From Actinomycetes bacterium (GTDB taxonomy: Bacteria; Actinomycetota; Actinomycetes; Mycobacteriales; Mycobacteriaceae), in NCBI GenBank assembly GCA_023416315.1, contig JAEZIA010000303.1:1-10383 (forward strand): a stretch of 10,383 nucleotides of DNA, in the 5' to 3' direction. This document shows positions 1 through 5,498 of this stretch, piece by piece; position 1 is the stretch's first letter; the number at the start of each line of letters is the position of its first letter. The position numbers were made by a program, and so were the translations under genes. The notes under the pieces were generated by a model that saw nothing but the letters and a program-made list of their open reading frames with translations, was not told the origin of the DNA and did not search any database.

Positions 1-131
1 TCAACAGCTCTGACAACTGGCTGCATTTCGCGATCGGGGTGGTGATGACGGTGCTCGGCCTCACGCTGGCCGGCACCAGGACCCCCACCGGCGCCGACGG
101 GGAGCCACTCGTGCTGCCCGAAGACGAGTAG
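1..131 (+). CDS. Small membrane protein, C-terminal end only (probable DUF4383 family)
   Basis: This reading frame is open from the left edge to a TAG at 129-131; the 5' end lies outside the window. The 42 visible residues contain a tryptophan/histidine-marked hydrophobic segment (DNWLHFAIGVVMTVLGL), followed by a short hydrophilic tail ending in LPEDE. An N-A/S-x-DNWLH start to the last membrane helix is typical of actinobacterial DUF4383 proteins, which are small four-helix membrane proteins of unknown function. That assignment rests on a short stretch, so another small membrane protein is possible. The stop lies three bases from the stop of the convergent ppx gene, so the two transcripts must meet here with no room for separate terminators. 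Confidence 0.65.
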   Translation, partial: NSSDNWLHFAIGVVMTVLGLTLAGTRTPTGADGEPLVLPEDE

Positions 132-134
132 ACC

Positions 135-1097
135 TCAGGCGATCGACAGCGCGATCCCGTCGAGGATGTCGTGCTCGCTGACCACCAGCTCGTCGATCCC
201 GGCCCGCTGCCCCAGCGCGTAAGCCAACTCCTCGACGACGATCGCTCCGCCACCGATAACGTCGACGCGGCCCTCGTGCATCGGCCCGAGCACCGCCCGC
301 TGCTTGCGGCTCATCCCGATCAGCTCCTCGCACACCGCGAGCAGGTCACCGAAGCCGACGCGGGACAAGTGGATGGCGTCGGCGTCGTAGGTGGTCATAC
401 GTGCGGCCAGCGCGGCCAGCGTGGTGAACGTTCCGGCCACCCCCACCCACGTCTTGGCCCGCTCCACCGGCACCACCCGCAGTGCCTCCCCGAGGCGTTC
501 GCGCACCACCTCGCGGGCGGCGGCGATCTCGGCGGCCGTCGGCGGATCGGAGTGCAGGCAGCGCTCGGTCAGGCGCACGCAGCCGATGTCGGCCGAGAAG
601 CTGGCCTGGACACCGCCCTCGCCACCGCCGAGTACCACCTCCGTCGAGCCACCGCCGAGGTCCACCACCACGAACGGCGCTCCGGCGCTGTCGAGTTCGC
701 CGACCGCGCCATTGAAGGACAATTCGGCCTCCTCCTGGCCGGTGATCACCTCGGCGACCGCCCCCGGCACCACGGGGTCGAGCACCTCGGCGGTCATCTC
801 GAAGAACACATCGCGGTTGGCGGCATCGCGCGTCGCCGACGTCGCGACCATGCGGACCTTGCCGACGTCGAAACGCTTCAGCAACCCGGCGTAGTCGGCC
901 AGCGCCGCCCGGGTGCGGGCCAGCGCATCGGGGGCGAATTGCCCTGTGGCGTCGACGCCTTGACCGAGGCGCACAATGCGCATCTCCCGGTGCACATCGT
1001 GCAGCCGGCCCGCGGCCATGTCCGCGATCAGCAGCCGGATCGAGTTCGTGCCGCAGTCGATGGCCGCCACCCGGTTGGTCGCTACGTTGATGTCCAC
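135..1097 (-). CDS. ppx: Ppx/GppA family exopolyphosphatase (PPX2-type)
   Basis: A 320-residue protein of the ASKHA-fold Ppx/GppA phosphatases, which remove terminal phosphates from polyphosphate and in some members hydrolyse pppGpp. Visible motifs are the phosphate-1 loop (AAIDCGTNSIRLL, about 11-23), the glutamate segment ITGQEEAELSF (118-128) that carries the catalytic Glu in the family, the phosphate-2 loop DLGGGSTE (146-153), a GVAGTFTTLAAL segment (219-230) and the C-terminal HDILDGIAL (309-317). It closely resembles M. tuberculosis Rv1026 as I recall it; mycobacteria have a second paralogue (Rv0496 type). The frame is open upstream to 1220, but family alignment begins near VATNRVAAIDCG. 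The Val there is GTA, so I chose the GTG at 1097, directly preceded by AAAGGGGA. That spacing is poor, so the start is uncertain. It overlaps the DUF501 gene by 16 bases, suggesting coupled translation. Whether the substrate is polyphosphate, pppGpp or both cannot be read from sequence. Confidence 0.93.
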   Translation of the reverse strand: MDINVATNRVAAIDCGTNSIRLLIADMAAGRLHDVHREMRIVRLGQGVDATGQFAPDALARTRAALADYAGLLKRFDVGKVRMVATSATRDAANRDVFFEMTAEVLDPVVPGAVAEVITGQEEAELSFNGAVGELDSAGAPFVVVDLGGGSTEVVLGGGEGGVQASFSADIGCVRLTERCLHSDPPTAAEIAAAREVVRERLGEALRVVPVERAKTWVGVAGTFTTLAALAARMTTYDADAIHLSRVGFGDLLAVCEELIGMSRKQRAVLGPMHEGRVDVIGGGAIVVEELAYALGQRAGIDELVVSEHDILDGIALSIA

Positions 1098-1579
1098 TCC
1101 CCTTTGTCCAAAATGCCCGCCATCCCCGGCTCGGCGGCCAGCACTGCCAATGCTTCGTCCCCAAAGGGGTTGACGCCACGGCCTTTTGCCAACGAATGGG
1201 CGATCACCACGTGTAGGCACTTCACCCGGTCGGGCATTCCACCCCCGGTGAACGTGGTACCCAACGGCTCGATCGCATCGCGCTCGGCCAGATACGACTC
1301 GTGCGCGCGCCGGTAGGCCGCGGCCAGCTCCGGATCCTGCTGCAGGCGTTCACTCATCTGCCGCATCAGCCCGTCGGACTCCAGCCGGCTGGCCGCGGCG
1401 GTCAGTACCGGATGGGTCAGGTAGTACAGCGTCGGGAACGGGGTGCCATCCGGGAGCCGGGGCGCGGTTTTGACCACGCCCGGTTCACCATTGGGGCATC
1501 GATAGGCGATCTCCAGTACGCCGCGTGGCTCGCGCCCCAATTGGCGCGCCACCGCATCGAGATCGGCGGGATCAACCAC
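1082..1579 (-). CDS. DUF501 family protein (Rv1025-like), function unknown
   Basis: A 165-residue soluble protein with no signal peptide or membrane segment. It matches the actinobacterial DUF501 family and M. tuberculosis Rv1025 as I recall it, with nearly invariant blocks around VARQLGREPRGVLEIAYRCP (10-29), a segment with FPTLYYLTHPVL (48-59) and GGMPDRVKCLHVVIAHSLAK (113-132), then GVNPFGDEA (135-143). Conserved Cys28, Cys121, His123 and His128 could form a metal site; that is inference only. The frame is open to 1669, but the first 30 residues would be Arg-rich out-of-frame FtsB tail, so I chose the GTG at 1579 (MVDPADLDAV). This start overlaps the ftsB-like stop by 8 bases and has no strong ribosome binding site, pointing to termination-reinitiation. 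The gene is sandwiched between ftsB-like and ppx in many actinobacteria. No function is established that I know of. Confidence 0.9.
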   Translation of the reverse strand: MVDPADLDAVARQLGREPRGVLEIAYRCPNGEPGVVKTAPRLPDGTPFPTLYYLTHPVLTAAASRLESDGLMRQMSERLQQDPELAAAYRRAHESYLAERDAIEPLGTTFTGGGMPDRVKCLHVVIAHSLAKGRGVNPFGDEALAVLAAEPGMAGILDKGEWTST

Positions 1580-2273
1580 CGGGCGCCGGTGGTGCTGGGG
1601 CGGGCTCCGGCGGCGGTCCCGGCGCAGCGGGATCCTCGACCGGGACCGGCGGCGGTCCGTGCGGTTCATCGGCGATGGTGTGCCACAGCGAGGTGTACCA
1701 GGGATCGTTGTTGCGCACCGGCGCAGCCTGTGGACCGGTGTCGGGTGTGGCGACCGCGCCCGCCGGCAGTTGCACCTGGTAGGGAATGTCTCCGGGCATC
1801 ACGAAACCCAGCCGCTCGCGGGCCTGCGCGGCGATGTACACCGGGTCGGCGAGCTTGGCCTTCTGTGACTCCAGATCGGCGATCTGCTGGCGCAGCGCCT
1901 GTTCCGAGGCGGCCAGCTGCTTCATCTCGGTGCGCTGCGCGAAATAGGTGCGCACCGGTCCGGCGATGGTGAGCGTGAGCACGCAGACCACCGCCGCCAG
2001 GATCGCCGCGCGGCGCGCGGTGAATCCCAGCCGCTGTTCGCTCTGCTGCTCCACCGATGCCGCAATCGCGCGCCGGATCGGCGCGGTGACACTGTGCCCT
2101 CTGCCCGATGCCGCCGGCCCAGCGGCTCCGACAGCTTCCGGGGCGGCTTTGGTCTCGGCGGGCCGGGTTTCGCGTTTGGCCGTCGGCGACGTACGCGAGC
2201 GGGCCCGACCCGACGCCCCCGGCCGGGAGGCCGGTGCGCGTCGCTTTGAGTCGGGCCGCTTGCTTTCCGCCAC
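1572..2273 (-). CDS. DivIC/FtsB-like septum formation initiator protein
   Basis: A 233-residue bitopic membrane protein of the FtsB/DivIC family, which forms the FtsQ-FtsB-FtsL-type complex that activates septal wall synthesis. The N-terminal 80 residues are Lys/Arg/Ala/Pro-rich and probably disordered in the cytoplasm. One transmembrane helix spans about 88-106 (RRAAILAAVVCVLTLTIAG). It is followed by a coiled coil at about 112-142 and the family block DPVYIAAQARERLGFVMPGD (143-162), then PYQV. The extracytoplasmic C-terminus ends in a Pro-rich tail (about 206-233). It is longer than E. coli FtsB (about 100 residues) because of both tails, as in Rv1024. The start is GTG, 23 bases after the eno stop, with a weak GAAAGAG upstream. 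Its place directly behind eno matches the common eno-ftsB/divIC gene order in bacteria. Confidence 0.9.
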   Translation of the reverse strand: MAESKRPDSKRRAPASRPGASGRARSRTSPTAKRETRPAETKAAPEAVGAAGPAASGRGHSVTAPIRRAIAASVEQQSEQRLGFTARRAAILAAVVCVLTLTIAGPVRTYFAQRTEMKQLAASEQALRQQIADLESQKAKLADPVYIAAQARERLGFVMPGDIPYQVQLPAGAVATPDTGPQAAPVRNNDPWYTSLWHTIADEPHGPPPVPVEDPAAPGPPPEPAPAPPAPGG

Positions 2274-2296
2274 AGTCTCTTTCAGATCCTCAAGGG

Positions 2297-3583
2297 CTAT
2301 TCGCCGACGACGAACCGTGGGAAGGCGAGGTCACCCGCGTAGCGGGCGGCGTCCCCGAGCGCCTCCTCGATGCGCAGCAGCTGGTTGTACTTGGCCACCC
2401 GCTCGCTACGCGCCGGTGCACCGGTCTTGATCTGACCGCTGCTGACGGCGACCGCCAGATCGGCGATCGTGGTGTCCTCGGTCTCGCCGCTGCGGTGGCT
2501 CATCATCGTGCGGTAGCCGCTGTTGTGCGCCAACGCGACGGCGTCGAGAGTTTCGGTGAGCGTGCCGATCTGGTTGACCTTCACCAGAAGTGCGTTGGCC
2601 GCCCCGCGCTCGATACCGTCCTCGAGCCGTTCGGGGTTGGTGACGAACAGGTCGTCGCCGACCAGCTGCACCCGGTCACCGATCGCGGTGGTGAGCTCGA
2701 CCCAACCGTCCCAGTCGTCTTCGGACAGCGGATCCTCAATCGACACCAGCGGGTAGGAGTCGAGCAGACCTGCGTAGAACTGACCCATCTGCTCGGCGGT
2801 GCGGACCTCGTTCTCGAAGCTATAACCCTTTCCAGCGGTGAAGAATTCGGTTGCGGCGACGTCGAGCGCCAGCGCCACATCGGTACCGAGGGAGAATCCG
2901 GCTGCCTCGATGGCCGAGCCGATCAGGTCCAGCGCGGCCTTGGTGCCCGCGACATCGGGCGCGAAACCGCCCTCATCGCCGAGCCCGGTGGAGAGCCCCT
3001 GCTTCTTGAGCACCGACTTCAACGAGTGGTAAACCTCGGCGCCCCAGCGCAGCGCTTCCTTGAAGCTCGGGGCGCCGATCGGCGCGACCATGAACTCCTG
3101 GACGTCGACACCGGTGTCGGCGTGCGCGCCGCCGTTGAGGATGTTCATCATCGGCACCGGCAGGACGTGGGCGTTCGGTCCACCCAGGTAGCGGAACAGC
3201 GGTAGCGCGGCGCTGTCGGCCGCGGCCTTGGCGACCGCGAGCGAGACCCCGAGGATCGCGTTGGCGCCCCGCCGGGATTTGTCGGGGGTGCCGTCAAGAT
3301 CCAGCAGGGCCTGGTCGACCAGGCGCTGGTCGTCGGCGGACAGCCCGATGACGGCGGGTGCGATCTCGTCGAGGACGGCCTCGACGGCCTTCTCCACACC
3401 CTTGCCGCCGTAGCGGGCGGCGCCATCCCGGAGTTCGACCGCCTCATGCTCACCGGTCGACGCGCCGGACGGCACAGCGGCACGGGCGAAGGTGCCGTCG
3501 ATCAGGGCCACCTCGACCTCGACGGTCGGGTTGCCGCGGGAGTCGAGGATCTCGCGGGCCGCGACCTGCTCGATGATGGGCAC
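2297..3583 (-). CDS. eno: Enolase (phosphopyruvate hydratase)
   Basis: A 428-residue enolase, the usual full length, which converts 2-phosphoglycerate to phosphoenolpyruvate in glycolysis and the reverse step in gluconeogenesis. The N-terminal segment EILDSRGNPTVEVEV (11-25) and the mobile loop SGASTGEHEAVELRD (39-53) are intact. Predicted catalytic residues are Glu204 (in GDEGGFAP) and Lys335 (in LLVKVNQIG, the enolase signature). Mg-binding residues are Asp241, Glu283 (SIEDP) and Asp310 (VGDD). The substrate loop SHRSGETED (362-370) and Lys386 (QIKTG) are also present. The frame is open upstream to 3781, but homology starts at the GTG at 3583 (VPIIEQVAAREILDSRG), which has a strong AAGGAGAG ribosome binding site about five bases upstream. 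It lies 65 bases after lpqU and probably heads the ftsB-DUF501-ppx transcript, with or without readthrough from lpqU. Confidence 0.98.
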   Translation of the reverse strand: MPIIEQVAAREILDSRGNPTVEVEVALIDGTFARAAVPSGASTGEHEAVELRDGAARYGGKGVEKAVEAVLDEIAPAVIGLSADDQRLVDQALLDLDGTPDKSRRGANAILGVSLAVAKAAADSAALPLFRYLGGPNAHVLPVPMMNILNGGAHADTGVDVQEFMVAPIGAPSFKEALRWGAEVYHSLKSVLKKQGLSTGLGDEGGFAPDVAGTKAALDLIGSAIEAAGFSLGTDVALALDVAATEFFTAGKGYSFENEVRTAEQMGQFYAGLLDSYPLVSIEDPLSEDDWDGWVELTTAIGDRVQLVGDDLFVTNPERLEDGIERGAANALLVKVNQIGTLTETLDAVALAHNSGYRTMMSHRSGETEDTTIADLAVAVSSGQIKTGAPARSERVAKYNQLLRIEEALGDAARYAGDLAFPRFVVGE

Positions 3584-3648
3584 TGGCTCTCTCCTTGCGT
3601 CGTGGTGTGCGACGAATAGCCTAGATGGTCGTCCCGGCCGCAGCGCTC
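3584..3648 (-). promoter_or_regulatory. lpqU-eno intergenic leader with strong eno ribosome binding site
   Basis: Read on the minus strand, the 65-bp gap contains AAGGAGAG (plus-strand 3589-3596), the best Shine-Dalgarno sequence in the window, and it fixes the eno GTG start. A TAGGCT hexamer (plus-strand 3618-3623) could be a -10 element for an eno promoter, but I see no convincing -35 at the right distance. The ribosome binding site is seen directly; the promoter is a weak inference. Confidence 0.4.
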
Positions 3649-3657
3649 TTAGAGCGC
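3643..3657. repeat. Perfect inverted repeat over the lpqU stop codon
   Basis: GCGCTCT-T-AGAGCGC is a 7-bp perfect inverted repeat around one central base, overlapping the lpqU stop at 3649-3651. As RNA it can form a six-pair GC-rich stem (GCGCTC/GAGCGC) with a three-base loop. There is no T-tract after it in the lpqU direction, so it is at best a weak or Rho-assisted terminator. It could also be chance. Confidence 0.3.
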
Positions 3658-4398
3658 ATGCCCTTGCGCATACGCCGTCGCCCAGTCGCGCACGCTGCGC
3701 GCGTACTGGTCGGAATGGTTGTAAGCGTGCAGGGCGTTCATCCAGCCGCGCGGCGAGGCCAGATCCTTGCCGCGGAAGCACAGATAGCCGGCCGCCGACA
3801 GCGCGGCATCATCGAAATTGTCCGGGCTGATCACGCCGTCGTTGTTGGCGTCGACACCGTAGAGCCGCCACGTCTCCGGGATGAACTGCATAGGGCCCAT
3901 CGCCCGGGCATAGACCGGCACGTCACCGTCGAGGGACTGCTCGGTGTCGATGATCTCCAGGTTGCCGTTGGTGCCGTCGAGATGAACTCCGCGGATCGGA
4001 GGGCTGACGTCGCCGTTGGGGGCGATGACCGCCCCGCGGTAGGTGCCGTGATGACTTTCGACCATGCCGATCCCGGCCAGCGTCGTCCAGGCCAGATGGC
4101 AATCCGGGTTCTCCACTTCGGCCACCCGCGCGGCGTACGCGTAGGCCTCCAGAGCGTTGACCGGGATCCCCAGCTTGGGTGAGCGCTGCGCCGCCCATTC
4201 GTGTAGCTGGTCGGCGGGCCTGCCCTTGGCGTGGGTGTCGATGGCCGGCACCGGATCGCCCGGTGGCGGCGGCACTCCTTCGGGAATCGGAGTGCCCAGC
4301 TGCCAGGAACAACTAGCCGCCAGCAACATCGTTGCCGCCGCAATGACGGCCGCAGCACGCAGCCAACGCGTTGACGACACAGCACTCCTCGGACCCAT
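3649..4398 (-). CDS. lpqU: Lytic transglycosylase lipoprotein (LpqU-like, MltB/SLT_2 type)
   Basis: A 249-residue exported lipoprotein predicted to cleave the MurNAc-GlcNAc bond of peptidoglycan. A basic N-terminus and hydrophobic stretch (about 14-28) end in LLAASC, giving lipid-modified Cys30. Next is a Pro-rich spacer (38-50) and a lysozyme-like domain. The segment TTLAGIGMVESHHGTYRG (105-122) holds the probable catalytic Glu114. AMGPMQFIPETW (166-177) is the conserved SLT motif. The sequence YGVDANNDGVISPDNFDDA (180-198) includes an EF-hand-like Ca-binding loop as in MltB/Slt35, and ALHAYNHSDQYARSV (222-236) closes the groove. ATG at 4398 has GGGAGGAA only two bases away. An in-frame GTG at 4380 has GAGGAG at better spacing and would remove six residues without harming the signal peptide. 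Both starts are possible. It resembles Rv1022 as I recall it and is divergent from efeU. Confidence 0.92.
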   Translation of the reverse strand: MGPRSAVSSTRWLRAAAVIAAATMLLAASCSWQLGTPIPEGVPPPPGDPVPAIDTHAKGRPADQLHEWAAQRSPKLGIPVNALEAYAYAARVAEVENPDCHLAWTTLAGIGMVESHHGTYRGAVIAPNGDVSPPIRGVHLDGTNGNLEIIDTEQSLDGDVPVYARAMGPMQFIPETWRLYGVDANNDGVISPDNFDDAALSAAGYLCFRGKDLASPRGWMNALHAYNHSDQYARSVRDWATAYAQGHAL

Positions 4399-4462
4399 TT
4401 CCTCCCGTTCATCGTCCCATGCGTTCCGGGTCGTTGGTCCCTACCGGCGAACCGGAAAGGAC

Positions 4463-4477
4463 GGTAATTTCGTTACC
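4463..4477. repeat. Perfect inverted repeat GGTAA-N5-TTACC, possible operator
   Basis: The sequence GGTAATTTCGTTACC is a perfect five-base inverted repeat with a five-base spacer, lying 11 bp from the first iron box on the lpqU side. It lacks the AGG...CCT arms of the IdeR consensus, so I do not count it as a third iron box. A dimeric regulator could bind it. The regulator is unknown and chance is not excluded. Confidence 0.4.
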
Positions 4478-4487
4478 TGGGGTCTGT

Positions 4488-4506
4488 TAAGGTGAGCCGA
4501 ACCTTC
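4488..4506 (+). promoter_or_regulatory. IdeR/DtxR-like iron box 1
   Basis: TAAGGTGAGCCGAACCTTC matches 13 of 19 positions of the mycobacterial IdeR consensus TTAGGTTAGGCTAACCTAA by my hand count. It includes both arms as the inverted repeat AAGGT...ACCTT (4489-4505). IdeR with Fe2+ represses iron-uptake genes from such sites. The position upstream of efeU supports iron-dependent control of the operon. Confidence 0.72.
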
Positions 4507-4507
4507 G

Positions 4508-4526
4508 TTTGGTAAGCCTTCCTTAC
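4508..4526 (+). promoter_or_regulatory. IdeR/DtxR-like iron box 2
   Basis: TTTGGTAAGCCTTCCTTAC matches 12 of 19 IdeR consensus positions. It overlaps a perfect inverted repeat GGTAAG-CCTTC-CTTACC (4511-4527). Its centre lies 20 bp from that of box 1, about two helical turns, as expected for two dimers on one DNA face. It covers the proposed efeU -35 element, so occupancy would block RNA polymerase. Confidence 0.65.
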
Positions 4527-4536
4527 CGGGGATTAT
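4509..4536 (+). promoter_or_regulatory. Candidate efeUOB promoter
   Basis: TTGGTA (4509-4514) and GATTAT (4531-4536) are separated by 16 bases; each matches four of six positions of the vegetative -35 and -10 consensus. This would put the transcription start about 15-20 bases before the efeU ATG. The overlap with iron box 2 fits repression by IdeR. The start site is not visible from sequence alone, so this is tentative. Confidence 0.4.
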
Positions 4537-4559
4537 CCGAAGTTAGTTAGGACGCGCCG

Positions 4560-5498
4560 ATGACCCACCTGGCGGACATCACGACCGGCATCCAGACGAC
4601 ATTCAGCGCAGCCGCCCCCACCATCAGTGCCCAGCTCTTCGGTAGCGGTTTGATCGGCCTCCGGGAAGGTCTGGAAGCCGGGATCATCGTCATGGTTCTC
4701 GTCGCGTTCCTGGTGAAATCCGACCGCCGCGACGCCCTCAAATGGGTGTGGCTCGGTGTCGGCGCGGCGGTCGTGATGACGGTAGGCGTGTTCCTCACGA
4801 TCCAATACGGCACCTACACCATCAAGGACCTGGCGGCCGAGGCGATCGCCGGCGTGGCGTCCCTGGTGGCCGTCGCCATCGTCACCTCGATGGTGCTGTG
4901 GATGCGTAAGGCGTCGGCCAGCATGTCCGGTGAACTGCGCGCCGGGATGTCCAAGGCGCTGGAAGCGGGTGCGCTGGCGGTGTTCGCGCTGTCGTTCCTG
5001 GCGGTGGGTCGCGAGGGCTTCGAGACCGCGCTGTTCATGGTCGGCTACGCGGAGGCCGCGACCGCCTGGCCGCTGCTGGGCTTGCTGGTCGGCGTGCTGG
5101 CCGCGGCCGCGATCGCATGGGGCATGTATGCCGGGGCGGTCCGGATCAACCTGGCCAAATTCTTTTCCTACACCGGCGTGTTCCTGATCCTGGTGGCCGC
5201 CGGCGTCCTGTCCTATGGCATCGGGGCGCTGCAGACGGTGGGCTGGTTGCCCGGCCTGAGCGCCAAGGCCTTCGATATCAGCGCCGGGTTCAACTGGTCG
5301 GCCTGGTACGGCGAGATCATCCAGGGCGTCTTCAACATCACCCCGACCCCGACGGTCCTGCAGCTGATCTGCTGGCTGGCCTACGTGCTGATCGTGCTCG
5401 CGCTGTTCCTGCGGCCCGCCCGCACCGGTTCCACCCACTCCACCGACGCCTCCGAGGATTCGGAGCGCTCCTCCCTCTCCGAAAGGTCCCATCAGTGA
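4560..5498 (+). CDS. efeU: EfeU ferrous/ferric iron permease (FTR1/OFeT family)
   Basis: A 312-residue polytopic membrane protein of the FTR1 family, the channel component of EfeUOB iron uptake. It has the two REXXE iron-binding motifs that define the family: REGLE (35-39, in the first helix) and REGFE (151-155, in the fourth). About seven hydrophobic segments are visible, near 28-51, 62-82, 92-115, 134-150, 168-191, 201-226 and 266-286. About 27 polar residues precede the first helix. A Ser/Glu/Asp-rich tail (287-312) is probably disordered. ATG at 4560 has AGGA at 4549-4552 with seven-base spacing. It is the first gene of the operon, directly behind the two iron boxes, and its stop overlaps the efeO start in a GTGA. 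There is no truncation: unlike E. coli K-12, where efeU is frameshifted, this frame is intact. Confidence 0.96.
   Translation: MTHLADITTGIQTTFSAAAPTISAQLFGSGLIGLREGLEAGIIVMVLVAFLVKSDRRDALKWVWLGVGAAVVMTVGVFLTIQYGTYTIKDLAAEAIAGVASLVAVAIVTSMVLWMRKASASMSGELRAGMSKALEAGALAVFALSFLAVGREGFETALFMVGYAEAATAWPLLGLLVGVLAAAAIAWGMYAGAVRINLAKFFSYTGVFLILVAAGVLSYGIGALQTVGWLPGLSAKAFDISAGFNWSAWYGEIIQGVFNITPTPTVLQLICWLAYVLIVLALFLRPARTGSTHSTDASEDSERSSLSERSHQ

Larger units (their letters stand above)
4399..4559. promoter_or_regulatory. Divergent promoter region between lpqU and efeU
   Basis: This 161-bp gap is the largest non-coding stretch in the window and must carry the promoters of both flanking genes. It holds two tandem IdeR-like boxes near efeU, a perfect GGTAA/TTACC inverted repeat in the middle (4463-4477), and a small CCGG-CGAA-CCGG repeat (4443-4454). 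For lpqU, read on the minus strand, TTACCG (plus-strand 4462-4467 region) followed about 18 bases on by TAGGGA is a possible but weak promoter. I see no RNA gene or riboswitch. Confidence 0.75.

Noticed and set aside
171..1316. 381-codon plus-strand ORF antisense to ppx and DUF501
   Set aside because: The protein is His/Arg/Gly-rich with no recognisable domain. The opposite strand holds clear, conserved Ppx motifs. Long antisense frames are expected in DNA this GC-rich.
2108..3205. 365-codon plus-strand ORF antisense to eno and ftsB-like
   Set aside because: It is a shadow of enolase codons: it has no start signal or domain, and enolase motifs run throughout the other strand.
3584..3781. In-frame N-terminal extension of eno back to 3781
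   Set aside because: It overlaps lpqU and is Arg-rich with no homology to enolase. The strong ribosome binding site and conserved N-terminus place the start at 3583.
4399..4559. A riboswitch or c-di-AMP sensing RNA upstream of the transglycosylase gene
   Set aside because: Such elements precede some actinobacterial wall hydrolase genes, but I cannot find the conserved blocks, and the gap is short and shared with the efeU promoter.
4533..5492. 319-codon minus-strand ORF antisense to efeU
   Set aside because: The product is Gln/His/Arg/Gly-rich and low-complexity, typical of an antisense frame of a hydrophobic membrane protein gene. The efeU REXXE motifs are intact.
5117..5494. In-frame N-terminal extension of efeO back to 5117
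   Set aside because: The extension lies wholly inside efeU in another frame and would bury the lipoprotein signal peptide. GTG 5495 with its ribosome binding site is the sensible start.
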